DNA of 64,000 nt from Erodium maritimum (GCA_963921825.1 OY997594.1:58451675-58515674), one strand, 5' to 3'; counted from the first letter of the stretch, positions 21,765 to 33,415 are shown. Notes: generated from the letters alone by a model not told the origin. Made by a program: numbers and translations.

Positions 21765-22700
21765 CACTACATTAGAAACCAACTTGCTCAACGAAAATTA
21801 TTGCTCGTTGGTGTTGAAAAATTTCAACCCCAACCAATTCAGACTTCGTTGGAGTTGAATGTTTCAATTCCAATGATTTCTCATTCGTTGGCGTTGAAAC
21901 ATTCAAACCCAACGAAATATTAATCTGTTGGGTTTGAATTATTTCAATTCCAACGAATTAATATTTCGTTGGGTTTGAATGTTTCAACGCCAACAAATTA
22001 GTATTTCGTTGGGTTTGAATGTTTCAACACCAACGAAATTCTACTTCGTTGGATTTGAATTATTTCAATTCCAACGACCGCTTAATTCGTTGGAGATGAA
22101 TCTGAAATTTTCAAACCCAACGAATTCTCTAATCGTTGGGTTTGAAATAAACTTAAATTCATTAAAGCCACACCTACCAACGTGTACTCCCTATACTTAT
22201 GCGACCATATGTGGCACCAGCCGTGGCGGATGTGATTTGTGAGCTTGCACGGTTCTTCCAAACACTCCGTGCAAGAGAAATATCCAAGGAGCAGTTGCAA
22301 GCGATGGTGCTGGAAATTGTTGAGATTTTATGCAAGTTGGAGATGATATTTCCTCCACCTTTCCATACAATCATGCTTCATTTGTGTTTATACCTTCCGG
22401 ATCAAATACTGCAAACCGGTCATGTACACTATACATGGATGTTTTCCATGGAAAGGTCTGCATATTAACTTACTTTTTATTCATATATATAGGGAATAAA
22501 TATTAACTACATTATAATGAATTAATTAACTCGTCTATTTAATTATAGGGAACTGGGATACTATAAAATATGGGTACACAACAAGCGATGCCTTGAGGGT
22601 TCTATCGCCGGAACATACATTCAACATCAATGTGCGACGTTCATAAGATTGTACCTAAAGAAAGTTATCGCACATGAACCTGAGGCCAGCCCCTAGAAGA
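21765..22700 (+). mobile_element. CACTA 5' end and DUF4218 transposase remnant
   Basis: The terminus reads CACTACATTAGAAACC, the CACTA signature. 21785-22160 is a run of imperfect palindromes built on CCAACGAA/TTCGTTGG spaced about 50 bases apart, as in CACTA subterminal regions where transposase binds. An exon then encodes RPYVAPAVADVICELARFF...EIVEILCKLEMIFPPPFH (22199-22455), followed by an intron (22456-22548, GT-AG) and a second exon ending at a TAG at 22694-22696 (YYKIWVHNKRCLEGSIAG). This order is the DUF4218 domain of plant CACTA transposases. The catalytic transposase core that should precede it is missing, so the element is internally deleted. Confidence 0.65.
21785..22160. repeat. 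CACTA subterminal palindromic repeats
   Basis: About eight units combine TTCGTTGGGTTTGAA and TTCAACRCCAACGAA in head-to-head pairs. Each can fold by itself. I take them as transposase-binding subterminal repeats of the adjoining CACTA element. Confidence 0.55.
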
Positions 22701-22937
22701 TTTCACCTGTGTCAATACTAGTCAAATCGTCAGTTCCGAACTTCAACAAAAGACTGTCAGCCAAGGGATGTTCAGTTTCGGTTTTACCGGTTAACCGTTG
22801 GGCATCCATTACTGAAACCGAGCATCGATCCGAAAACTTCTCCTTGTATATATACTGAAAGCCATATCATTATTATTATTTTTTATACTAAATGATTTCA
22901 TATCAGTTAGTTAATTTGTTCCATCAAACACTCATTC

Positions 22938-22952
22938 AAGTGACGGAGCCTC
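22938..22952. repeat. Target-site duplication, left copy (pair at 24486-24500)
   Basis: AAGTGACGGAGCCTC is repeated exactly at 24486-24500. The first A or two of the right copy cannot be told from the poly(A) tail. Confidence 0.75.
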
Positions 22953-24485
22953 AGACCTCAAATCCTGGGCCTCCCATTATTGATTTCCCTCGGGAAAGTT
23001 CACTTTCTTGGGGTTTTTAACCGCCGCCGCCCCTTGTCCCCGTCGGCTTCGGCCTCGCCTCTGGTCTTGGCTGAGGTCGGCGGAGGCCCTCCTCTTGTTT
23101 TCCCCTCTTCCCCTCGATTCGCTTCTCCTTTCCCTTTTCTTCTTCGCTTCGCTTCTTCCTTTTTCTTCTTCTGTTTTGGTTTGTTTTCTGAGTGGTGGTC
23201 TAGGGAGCTCGGCCTGGCCGAAGCTCGTGTCCTTGTCCACTCCTCGTCGGTGCCGTGGTTCACAGGGACCTGTAGGGGAGTAGATCTGAGTTTTTGATCT
23301 ATTTTGCTCAGCCCTGATTTGCTCCCGTCCCCTTCCGGCTCTCCCTGTCGCCCAGGATCTCTTCCCATCTTAGGGTTCTTCGAAGATCTGGGTGTGGCAG
23401 GTTGTTTCTGGTGGTTCAGATCGGCGTGGATCTCGTGGGCTTGTTGGTGGTTCGTCGGCGCTGTTTCCCGTCTTCTTCGTTCGAGTTCTGCCTTTGGCTG
23501 TCGGGCTTCGAAAGAGAAGCGGGTGTGGTTCGGTGCTTGGTCCGGGTTGCTGGAGGGTCGGGTTAGGGTTCGTCTGCTGCTTCTGGGCTTCGCTCTCGGA
23601 TGTGGGTCGTGGTCGGGTCTGGCCCTTGGGCCTGTCTGTGGTCACTTGGGCCGGTCCGGGTTCTTTTGGGATGGCCCAGGTCTAAAGAGCTCCCTTTCTC
23701 GGTGGTTGGTGGGTGTTGTGGTGACTGGTCTTCTTCTAGCTTCTGAACTGTGAGTTCGTGGGAGAACTTCTCTAGGGATTTTCGTTGGCAGTTTCAGATC
23801 CTCAGATTTTGAAGATCTTTATATTACTCCACCGGAAGAGGATCTTGGAAGCTTCTCTACAGGTATGGTTTCTCCTCTAGCCGTAGTTTTGAGGTAGGTT
23901 TTCTTCTCCGTCTTCATCTCCCTTCCTCTTATCTGATTTCCTGTGCCCCCTCCAATTTTTGGTCGGAATCGTCGGATTGGTGTTGGCCTCCAGCGATGGC
24001 ATGGGGCGTTTGCCCTGGAAATTGGATGACTGGTTGGTTTGATTGATTAATGTCCTTGCCATTAGTGGTGTTGGCCCTGACACTTGCAATGTTCCTCTCT
24101 CCTTTCAGGGTTTGGGGATTTTGTGGACATCGGAGTTGGGGTAAATCCTCCTCAGATTAGGGTTAGGGGGCTTCGGGCTGGTCCCTGCTTCTTTGGGCTT
24201 ATTGGTGGTTTTTTCTGGGTATACTAGACCCGTTTTTACTGTCTTTTCTTTGGTTTCTTCGGGTGTATCCCGGTTGTTGTTTGTGGTGTCTCTTGGTTTC
24301 TTTTCATACCCCTGTGTGGGTTCATTCCATACCTCTGCGTGGGTTTCTTTCAATGTGTTGTTTAGCCCTCTCTGTGTTGAGGTGATGGTTGTGGTTCCTA
24401 AGAGGACCTTCACTTTGCTGTAAGCTTCATCCCCTGTTCTTTCTTTCGAAGAACAGGTTTTATAATATGTCTTGCTGATAAAAAA
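22953..24485 (+). mobile_element. GC-rich LINE-like retroposon without clear ORF (copy 2), inside CACTA
   Basis: The block begins after GTGACGGAGCCTC and ends GTCTTGCTGATAAAAAAA. The flanking repeat AAGTGACGGAGCCTC is at 22938-22952 and 24486-24500. The first 800 bases are GC-rich and pyrimidine-rich like the 5' leader of plant L1 elements; the last 350 are G/T-rich like an L1 3' untranslated region. No ORF1, endonuclease or reverse transcriptase motif is seen. Long frames in the GC-rich half (for example 23304-23753) are composition artefacts rich in Trp, Leu and Gly. The insertion target is the CACTA element, so it is younger than that element. Confidence 0.65.
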
Positions 24486-24500
24486 AAGTGACGGAGCCTC

Positions 24501-26267
24501 TGTACACAAATATGGTTTAAACTATTGATAGATCTATATGAGAAGTTTCTATTTTGTGGCATGTGAAGTCGTCTTAATCAAGTGTTTGGGTGGTTTGAAG
24601 AAACAAAATCCCACATCGGTCAAAAGATTGAAAATTTTATTTTGTTCTTCCATATAAGTGGAAGCAAGCGCTAGTAATTTACCTACGTTCACAAAGTGCA
24701 AATTTGTTTTGCATGATGAAGACGCTGGCAGCGAAATATTCCTTTCTGAAAAGGGGGCACCAGAATACCGGTGAGGATTCCTCTGGTCCATCGACACCGA
24801 TGTCGAATAGGGAGTCGCCTTCGTTGTCGACCAGCCAGGGCAATTCTAATTGACCGACATCAATTGGGACGGTTGTTCCCCCTTCCGGTCTCTCGTCCTC
24901 CTCGGCGACTCCGTCGAGGCCATACCGTTTGACGAAGAGCTGGTTCCTTTGAAGTAAGAATAAGATTATAGACACGAAAACTTTTGCAGCCGACTTCGAA
25001 AAGACCAAAAAGAGGGGGGATGCGAGGTACCTGTAAAGCAGGCCCGACCTTGAAGCTAGTTAACAATGAGGGCAAACTTCCTTTGAAGTATTGCAAGAAG
25101 GAAGGCCCTATATGTAAGGACAGCAAATACAGGATTGTCAGGAACATCGGATCCTTTATTCGGTCAGATATCCCGATGGATGTCCAAACTTACTCCTAGT
25201 TTGGCGATAAGAGGGTGATACTGTACAACCAACTGAGAGTAAGTATTTCCACCATTACTACTTTCGTATGTTCAATTAATTTTGTGCTTTTAATTCATGA
25301 CAACGTCTTCAACTGTTTTTTAGACTTTATATGAATTCAGCGACGAAGACTATGATCTTTTAGACTGGATAGACAGAGAGGCAAGTAGACCATTCCAACA
25401 ATGGAAGTACGAGGCCAAGACAGAGCACTTCAAGCATAGAGAGGAGGAGATGGCCAAAGGGAACGTGGATTCAGATGCTGACACACCAGAAGAGTTCTGG
25501 GACCGGCGCGACCAATGAGACTCGCTTATCACTTATTGGAAGTCCAAGGAATCCACTGTAAGTAACTTGTTTCTCAATATATAAAACTTTTTATAATTCG
25601 GTTATTTCAGTTTTTAATTTGTTTTCTATCTTTATACATGGTAGGACAAGTCAGCCGCGTGTGTGGAGTCTCGAATGAAAAACGAGCACATAAATCGTAC
25701 TGGAAGTAGCCCCATTGAGAAAATCGTCAATGACCTCCGAATAACTGGCAAGTCTCTCACCCCGCAAGCCGATGCTGCAATGACAGCGTTCCCGGTTAAC
25801 GACCTACACCCCAAGAACCATACCCGCGTTGTATGTTTTCTACTAGCCTTTTTTTTGCATCTACTATTTTTTAACATTCAACTGATGCATATTCCCATTT
25901 ATTGTAGTGCAATTTTCAAAAGGTGTGTGACAACCTCTTACCGGAACGCCTTGTCATGCAAGAGTCCATGCTAGAGTCTGGGCGCTCGATTTTTGATGAT
26001 CCAGAGATGGCTACCGAGCTTGATTCTCAGGAGATTCGGGCAATCGGTGCACAGGTTGGCGGCCCTAAAGGACGAGTCCAGTCGGGAGTCGGGCGTAGGG
26101 TCATCATCCCCACGACGAGGGATCTTGGTCAATCCAATGGGTCGTTCCAATCCACTAAGAGGATGGAAGAGCTCGTTCGTACTTCTGTTGCGGAGCAGGC
26201 GGAAAGGCACGCTCAGGAGCGGGAGGAGATGAAGCTTGCGTTCAAGTCCAGACTAGTGATTTGGTAA
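24501..26267 (+). pseudogene. CACTA second protein remnant (Transposase_24-like), multi-exon
   Basis: This is the plant Ptta/En/Spm protein that usually lies downstream of the CACTA transposase. Exon-like blocks are about 25009-25197 (RGTCKAGPTLKLVNNEGKLP, then SKYRIVRNIGSFIRSDIPM), 25324-25557 (SDEDYDLLDWIDREASRPF), 25645-25830 (ESRMKNEHINRTGSSPIEKI, the conserved N-x4-R-x4-G-S segment) and 25908-26267 (ending VRTSVAEQAERHAQEREEMK, a coiled coil, then TAA). Introns with GT-AG ends lie between the last three. A TGA inside the second block (WDRRDQ, then stop, near 25515) shows it is broken. 24501-25000 holds less clear coding scraps of the same element. The 3' terminus was not found with confidence. 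Confidence 0.55.
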
Positions 26268-26412
26268 GAAATAGTGATTTTTGATTTGGTAAGAAACAGT
26301 GATTTCAGTTTTGTTTTGTGTATCTAATCGTGGTAGTGTTTTATGCATGGTATCGAGTTATTTTCTGATGCGATTGTATATTCATGCTCTCCATCGAGAC
26401 CCAATAGTCCGG

Positions 26413-29400
26413 TGTAATAACCACTCCCGGTCAACGCCAGTCAAACCTGCGAAAAACAGGAAAATTTAAAAATTTTAAGACAGACACTTAATTGAACCTA
26501 GAATTGACCCCGAGGGTCATACGGGACTTAAGTTGACCCCGATATCGACCAAAGCGAGTTCCGGGGGACTCAGGGCAACTTTCTGATCAGTTTGGGAAAT
26601 GTTGACTTTTCGCTGGAAAAGTCAACCGAGGGACGTTTTGGTCCATTCGAGGACCGTTTGGGATCCAAAAAGCTTAGCCGTTGTCGCAGCGGTCTTAGTT
26701 GAGCCGTTTCCTTGTACCCCATGAAGTTTCGTAATTTATTGGAAAAAGTGCCCGTTCGGGGCCCGAAACGTCCGAATTTCGCAAATATGATTGGGACTAG
26801 ATATTTTCCCAAAAAGGTGTGGGACCCACCTTGCCACTTGTCAAACAAGTGGTGGTGTTAGGTTTGGACAAGACAAGGAAGACTACAAGTGAGGGGGGGT
26901 TCGGCCATGTTGATTAAAAAAGGGAAATTTGGGGTTTTTAGAAAGAGAAAGAAGAGAGAAGGAGAAGAGAGAAAAGAGAAGAAGGGCTAGGGTTTCTTGC
27001 CACTATTCACGTCATCTAACCTTTGGATCGTCTCAAAGCTTGGAGAATCAAGCTCACACCGTCTTCCTCTTTGGTAAGCACCGAACCGATTCCCGTTTTG
27101 CTAAGTTTGGAAAGTTAGGGTTTGGTTAAAATGAGTAGTTTAGGGTTGTATTGAGGCTTGGGAATTGTTGGAGACGTTTGGAGGTGAAGGGGGGCGTTTT
27201 CCGGTGACCGGGAGCTCGGGGGGATCTCCAGCCACCATAGGGGGGTGGCCGGCCGGAGCTAGGGCCGGCCACCACCATGGTGGGCCGGGCCCACTTGAAC
27301 CCTAGGACCCACGGCCAAGTTGGGACGGGTGGGGCCCACGTGCTCGGGTGCTCGGGTTTAGTGTTCGGGTGGTTTAGAACGTTCCCCGGACCATTTATCC
27401 ACAACCGAATCGAAATTTGGAATTAAATGCGAAAGTTGTAATTATTGGGTTTAGAAACTTTAAACGTTAATTAATTGACTCGGAAGTCGGAATTCGATTC
27501 TGTCGAGTGCCTAGGAACCCTTGAATTATTTTAAGACCGTAGAAACGAAAACGGGAATTTTCGGAGCCCCGGAAGGGAGTTTCCAAAACCCGGGCAGATT
27601 CGCCATGTCGGGCGAATCGGGCCTTTACGGGTCCTTTATCGACAATGTCGAGTAATTGGGAAGTTTGGGAGTGATCGACATTGTCGGGGTTACTTTTGGG
27701 CGTTAAGTTTATTAAATTCCAGTTTATGTCTGCGAACTTAAGGGTACTTAAAATTGTGTTCTTTTAGATCATGCTGCAGACAGAGGGAAAGGAAAGCTAG
27801 GCGAGTGACCAAGATCACGCCGGAGCTTATTTTGTGCGCTTTTGGAGAAACATACGAGGTAGGGAAAAGTAGCCGGATCTCGGCCCTGACTAGGGAAAGT
27901 TAACAGTAGAATTGCATGTGACACTGGGGTGTCGTGGGTTAAGCAAGTTTATTGAATATTAGAAAGGCATGATACGGGAACGTAGCTAATATTAGAAAAG
28001 CATGTGACACTTAGTAGTGTCGTAGGAGCAGTGAACTTATCGATAATAGAACTACTGGAGGCATATGACCATGCCCGGAGGTTGTTTGTTTAGTTTATGT
28101 CTTGGGTGGCCTTGAGAGCCCGTGTTTTATTGTTGGTGTCTTGGGTGACCTTGAGAGCCCGTGTTTTATTGTTGGTGTCTTGGGTGGCCTTGAGAGCCCG
28201 TGTTTTATTGTTGGTGTCTTGGGTGGCCTTGAGAGCCCGTGTTTTATTGTTGGTATCTTGGGTGGCCATGAGAGCCCGTGTTTTATTGTTGGTGTCTTGG
28301 GAGGCCGTGAGTGCCTGTGGGGTTGTTGAACCCGTGAGTTACTGTTGGTGTGTCTTGGGAGGCCGTGGGTGCCTGTGGGGTTGTTGAACCCGTGAGTTAC
28401 TGTTGGTGTGTCTTGGGAGGCCGTGGGTGCCTGTGGGGTTGTTGAACCCGTGAGTTACTGTTGGTGTGTCTTGAGAGGCCGTGAATGCCTGTGGGGTTGT
28501 TGAACCCGTGAGTTACTGTTGGTGTATCTTGGGAGGCCGTGAGTGCCCGTGGGGTTGTTGAGCCGTGAGTTACTGTTGGTGTATCTTGGGAGGCCGTGAG
28601 TGCCTGTGGAGTGCTGAACCTGTGTTGTTGCTGTTTGTTGAACTTTGTTTGTGGTTGTGATTGTGGTTACCTGAGGTTGGGGGACCCGCTTCATTAAACG
28701 GGGGTCCCGTGATCGCACGCGTCTGCATGTTCAGACGGGGTAGGGGGCCCACCCGACAGTAAAGGGGTCCTGGCCGCGCGTGCGTGGTGGGACAGGTCGA
28801 CAGCCTGATCCTACTTTGTATCGGGAAAAGTGCGACAGGTCGACCGCCTGGCCTGACAGGGATCGGCAAAAGTGGCGACAGGTCGACCGCCTGGCCTGAT
28901 AGTGATCGGTAAAAGGCGTGAGGGAGGTTACTGAGAGGTTACTGAGAGGTTGGAGTGCGATCCTTTTTTATCTTGTTTGGTGTGCGATCTTTCGTGATCT
29001 TGGGCGTTGTGTGGTTGTATGTCGTGTCTTTGGTGGAGGTCGTGATCGTTGTGTCAGGTTTACTTTACGTGTTCGAGTGTCGAGTCGGTTGAGGAAAGTA
29101 ACAGTGGGTGTGTGTCAGTTGGAGTACTTGAGTTGGGGATAGTGATCCCCGACGTTGAATTGGTTGTTGGTGTTACCGGCATTGTCTGCTAAGTATGTCG
29201 TAGTCAGTCTGTTATCCGTGGTGGTGAGCGAACGCTCACCCCTAGCTGCTTTTCCTATAGGTACCGGTCGCAGGTTGGACTAGGTGAGCTTCTGAAGCTT
29301 GAAGAGCTAGGAGCGGGATTCTGGGTTTATTTGAGTCTAGCGACGTATACCTTGCTTTTTGTCCATTGTTGGGACGTACCTTTAAGTTGTAATGATTATT

Positions 29401-29513
29401 TTTTTGATGAACAAATGGTGATTTTAAAGTGATTTATGTAAAAGGTTTCAAAATGTGTTATTGTTTTAAACTTTCGCGTCCTGAGTTCGGTTTACTGAAA
29501 TTGGGGCGTGACA
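26413..29513 (+). mobile_element. Solo LTR of a Ty3/gypsy fossil
   Basis: A 3.1 kb sequence starts TGTAATAACCACTCCCGG and ends GGGGCGTGACA. It is bordered by a perfect 5 bp duplication, TCCGG (26408-26412 and 29514-29518), with no internal region. Start, end and long interior stretches match the LTRs of the gypsy element at 45025-55357 in opposite orientation. It is therefore a solo LTR left by LTR-LTR recombination of a related insertion. It is visibly more diverged than the two LTRs of the intact-ended element are from each other, so it is probably older. Confidence 0.85.
28097..28630 (+). repeat. Minisatellite in the gypsy solo LTR (39 bp, then 58 bp units)
   Basis: About five 39 bp units (GTCTTGGGTGGCCTTGAGAG...) are followed by about six related 58 bp units (GTCTTGGGAGGCCGTGAG...). 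The 39 bp period is a multiple of three, which produces a false repeat protein. The same kind of array, inverted, is in both LTRs of the element at 45025-55357. Confidence 0.8.
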
Positions 29514-29518
29514 TCCGG

Positions 29519-29930
29519 TCTCTCGGGCCACTCTAGTATACAATGATAATATTAGTGCCATCTATCTTACAGGAAATCTTGTCCAACACCCGCACACTAA
29601 GCACATTGAACTTGACATCCACTTTTTCGGGAAAAGGTTTCTCATGGTTATGTTCGTGTTCTTTATGTTCTAACTCGCTCTTAGATTGAAAATATTTTTA
29701 CCAAGGGGTTACATCACGTTTTGTTCGTCGATTTTTGTGATAATCTGAACGTTTGTGATCCCCGCTCTGACTATAAGGGCGTGCTAGCATATAACATATA
29801 TGTTAGCATATCTATTCAAATATACGTCATTTGTATTTGAATAGATATCCTCATCTTCTATATTGTTTTGAATGAGGATAAGCATGTATAAATATGGAAT
29901 ATCAATGAATATAGAAAACACAATTCATAC
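29519..29930 (+). mobile_element. Ty1/copia fossil: RNase H end, polypurine tract and LTR start
   Basis: The words YNDNISAIYLTGN and HTKHIELDIHFF, followed by IFTKGL, are the conserved C-terminal part of copia RNase H. A polypurine tract (ATAAGGGCG) is followed by TGCTAGCATATAAC at 29782, which I take as the start of the 3' LTR; it contains a TATA box (TATAAATATGG, about 29887). The solo gypsy LTR directly to the left appears to have landed in this fossil's RNase H region. The element is a remnant with many breaks. Confidence 0.6.
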
Positions 29931-31541
29931 CATTTCTTTTAGTCGTCACTCGTCCGATAATGTTCGATAAACTGATATTTTTTAGTATTTCTATTGACAA
30001 TCGTTTCGTTAGGACTTTCATTTCTGTTAGTCATGTTTCCTATTTTGTTATTTCAAACTATTTTTATATAATCTTTAAGTCATGCTTCTTGTAGCCTTCC
30101 ACAATTTTATTCTTATTAATAAGACAGTTATATTTAATAAAAATAACATTTTAAGTAAAGTGGGACTTCTATTTGAATATATGAATATATTTTGATATAA
30201 CAAAATAAAAAGATTACGTTCTCCTAGACTCGAGGTCGTACAACTCGGTTTTGTAAAACAGACAACAAATAAAACAACTCACTAGCTTAGCAGGACGACA
30301 TGTTCCTCCCCTGTCTGGAAATGGCAAGAAATGTTCATACCCGAGCCATTTCATCGTGTCCTTATTGTTGACATTTGAATAATATATGTCGTTTTCGCTC
30401 AAAAAAGTTTACAGTGAAAAATTAATATAAGGAATTTATTTACGGGTTTATTTGTATAATTTAGAATGTTACACCTAGGAGAAGTGCAAATCTAAACTTG
30501 GCTGTTCCTGAATCTTGTGTTTCTTTGCCTCTAGACCCTAAATTGCCCCCTTTGCTTTATTTGTTTATTGTCAAATGTCAATTATAATGTATTGACCGTT
30601 TAATTTGAAAATGAAGTTGGCAACCATCAATCCTATTCCTAGAGAAAGTAAACGGCTTTGGTTATGCACGCGCCTAGAAAGCGAAAGTAAGTAGTAGCCA
30701 ACGCCGTCAAAGTAACTGAACTAGAACGCGCATCATCGAACTTTTGACGCTGTTCCATTTTCTTCCTGACAATTAACCTAATAGTGCTCGGGGTTTAAGT
30801 AAATTGCAGTTTATAACCTTTGTTGTTTAGCAAAATTGATATTATGCCAGATCTTTTTTATTTATTTTATTCTTTTCATCATATATTACATGATTTTATT
30901 TCAATCCAAGTGTATACAAAATCAACCGACAAGTAAATCATACTCATCCCTTAAAGACGTGAGCTCTACTTCACTACTAAAATTTGTTTTTGGGGACTTC
31001 ATATCTCAACAGTCTTTGCTGATCTATCAGCATCCTCAGGGTCACAGCTTGTCTTGCTACCTTTTTGTTTGATATTAGCCTAATTCTGTTGCATTTTGTT
31101 ACCCTTTAGTTTGGATTGTTTGATTGGTTTGTATTTGCTCCTGTAGCATGGTTTGTATTTTGTAATTGTTTCTGTAGCGAGAAACTCTGTGTACGTTCTT
31201 TCTCTTCAATCTTTGAACAGGTGTTTTAATATTATTGCTTAACTAATAAATAAATAAAAGAATAATACAAGTTGCAATATGCCTATTTAATTAATTTATT
31301 CAAACCGTATAAAAACGTATGACAAAATTCTAACATCCTTGACACGTATATTGAATATACAATGTACAAATTAAATGCCCTAACACGATTATTAAACACT
31401 TCGTCAACTACTCAGCCTTCAACCAGGTACCGTACAACACAAATATGGCTCTTTTATGAATGATATTGCTGCCATAAAGAAATAAACGGGGTCAGAATAA
31501 AATTATAATAATAATTGGGGTGGGAAAGGAAAGAGGCAAGG
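29931..31541. other. AT-rich intergenic region
   Basis: No gene is supported. 31080-31255 ends in AATAAATAAATAAAAG and resembles a LINE 3' tail, but I found no matching duplication. The stretch upstream of 31542 may hold the promoter of the small ORF there. Confidence 0.35.
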
Positions 31542-31841
31542 ATGGCGACCGAGGACTATAAAAGCAAGTTCCAAGAGCTCTTTTCTCACAAGTACTTTAC
31601 TTGTGTTCATTGTTTGGGTTTTCATAATATGGTAAAGTGCGTAGAGTTGTTGGATTTAGGAGTGAGAATAGTGGCTCGGATCCACTCTCATTGTCCTCAG
31701 ACGGCGCGTCTCTACTATCATCCTCCCTCTAGCTCTCCAGATCGCCGGAGCCACGCCGGAGAGGCCGCCGCGAACCGGATGGCCAAGGCGGAGGTTGGGT
31801 CGGATATTTCCGACTTGATGTTTTGTTCTGTGTTGTCTTAG
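31542..31841 (+). CDS. Small protein of unknown function (99 aa)
   Basis: The frame opens with ATG in a good context (AAGGATGGCG) and runs 99 codons to TAG. I do not recognise it. The sequence starts [19 protein letters not shown] and has three Cys and three His in the first half ([15 protein letters not shown]), a middle block [20 protein letters not shown], a Pro/Ser turn ([12 protein letters not shown]) and an acidic, hydrophobic end ([12 protein letters not shown]). No signal peptide or membrane segment is obvious. The balanced composition differs from the neighbouring transposons, which favours a real single-exon gene. A truncated gene, or an exon of a longer one, is also possible. A retroposon sits 225 bases downstream on the opposite strand. 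Confidence 0.5.
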   Translation: MATEDYKSKFQELFSHKYFTCVHCLGFHNMVKCVELLDLGVRIVARIHSHCPQTARLYYHPPSSSPDRRSHAGEAAANRMAKAEVGSDISDLMFCSVLS

Positions 31842-32066
31842 AGAAGCCAGTACATAATATCAATACAGAGTTTTAGAATGTGAATAGTTTTTCACTAAGA
31901 TTGGATTGGAGAATGAGAAAGGGAGAGATTTGTTCTTATTTGTTTCTCTATACAACTTTCGTTTTCTTTTGCTTATTTGCATATACAACTTTGTAATTTC
32001 CCCTTTTCCCTGTAATTACAAACGATTCCTCAAAATGTCCCATATAGTTTTCATTTGGAACATTTT

Positions 32067-33401
32067 TTTTTATTGAAAGGGAAAGATTCATTAATAACTT
32101 AATAAACCTTACATATCGGATACATACCAAACCTACTTAGCGTTGCATCCACCAATCGTTCTCGGAATCCCGAGAAACGATCAGTGAGATGAATTGCTCT
32201 CGAGACGGGCGACGCAGCGCCAAGATAACCACTACTATCAGGTCGATTCTCTTTATCGGCTCTCCGAAGAGATCCGTCGATAAAGAATCTCGACTGGACA
32301 CACCATCAGAGACAGCAGCCATACCTACCGGGAATACGAGATTACGGCAAGGAGGTCAAACAAAATCCTAATAAACAGGAAACGAGATAAACAACTAAAA
32401 AACCAACGACAATTGATGAACTACTCGCGACTGGCCTCCGATGTCTGGGCTTTAGATCGGGGCAAGGTGGACGGCGCCGACGAGTACAAATCTGATCCAC
32501 TAGGGGCGGGTGCACGGGACTGGCCGGGTAAACACAAAGAGCAGGAGCATATCTGATCGGCTTCAACTGCAGTGTTCCGACGGAAGTTGGGTACAAATCT
32601 GACTGTCGGGCCGGAGAACGAACATGGCTAAGAGGCTCGGTCGGTGGTAGTCGGGTCATGGTCATTGGGATCTGACTCCGGAAGGGAAGAGTTGTTGGCC
32701 TGCCTTGATCGTCGTCGCCTAGGGAAGAGGGCGGATGGGAGGTGGGCGGTGGCCGGCGGATCTGTTGGCCGAGGTAACATATCTGGCTGTTGAGAAGGTC
32801 GAAACTGACCGGAGGACTGCGGATCGGGTCGTGAAGGGGTGGGGGGAGCTGAATCTGGCCACGGGGGAGAGAGTGTTGTCAGAGGGAGGCGGAGGGCCAC
32901 GTCGGCCTGTTGGTGGCGACCCTGGCCGGAGCAGGTCGGGGGAAGAGGGTCGGTTTCGAGGGGTGGACCACAGTCAGGGGGAGGAGGAAAAGAGGGGTGG
33001 CATAGGGAGGCGGAGACGCCGGCTGGTGGGGACGGTGGGGAAGGAAACGAAGGAAAGGGGGAGAGAGGGGAAGAGGGGTGGTGGAGGATGGCGACTGGGG
33101 GAGGGGGTTGGCCGGCGGGGTATGGGGAGCGGCTGTGGGAGGCGGGACGGAGGGTTCAACCGCCAGATCTGGCCGGAAAAGAGGCTGAGGCGACCAGAGC
33201 AGAGGACGGAGGCGGCGGCCGGTGGAGGAGTGTGTCGGCGACGATAACCTCGGGGGAACAAGGCGGACAGGAGAACTGGTAGAGGCGAGCCCTACCGGCA
33301 GCCCCTGTGGTCGCCGATGGCGGCGATGAAGTCTGAAAATGGGGGCCTTTTAGGGTTTCTCTATAGAGAGAGAACACGTAGCGCGTGGTGGTTCTTTTTG
33401 A
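32067..33401 (-). mobile_element. GC-rich LINE-like retroposon without clear ORF (copy 3)
   Basis: On minus the block runs from 33401 to a poly(A) tail (T on plus at 32067-32070; CAATAAAAAAAAATG across the junction). It is bordered by a perfect 14 bp repeat, ATTTGGAACATTTT, at 32053-32066 and 33402-33415. The 5' half (33380-32650) is very GC-rich and pyrimidine-rich on minus, with CGCCGCC-type words as in L1 leaders. No ORF1, endonuclease or reverse transcriptase is visible. The Gly/Arg-rich frames on plus (32735-33282) are composition artefacts. It has the same build as 4239-5795 and 22953-24485, but I see no shared sequence beyond style. Confidence 0.65.
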
Positions 33402-33415
33402 ATTTGGAACATTTT

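Noticed and set aside
22760-22860. Similarity of ACCGGTT/TTTCGGT words here and at 63330-63430
   Set aside because: The shared words are short and I could not align the stretches over any length. They may be one repeat family, but this is not supported.
23304-23753. 149-residue Trp/Leu/Gly-rich frame
   Set aside because: Same cause: a GC- and T-rich retroposon leader with no start context or domain.
26331-26337. GGTAGTG as the 3' end of the CACTA element starting at 21765
   Set aside because: The inverted sequence (CACTACCACGATTAG) does not match the left terminus (CACTACATTAGAAACC) and no subterminal CCAACGAA repeats precede it.
28097-28387. Open frame encoding a perfect 13-residue repeat (SWVALRARVLLLV)
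   Set aside because: The 39 bp minisatellite of the gypsy solo LTR is a multiple of three, so it stays open in frame. It is not a protein gene.
32735-33282. Long Gly/Arg/Trp-rich frames on plus
   Set aside because: These are composition artefacts opposite a GC-rich retroposon leader, with no domain and no conserved pattern.
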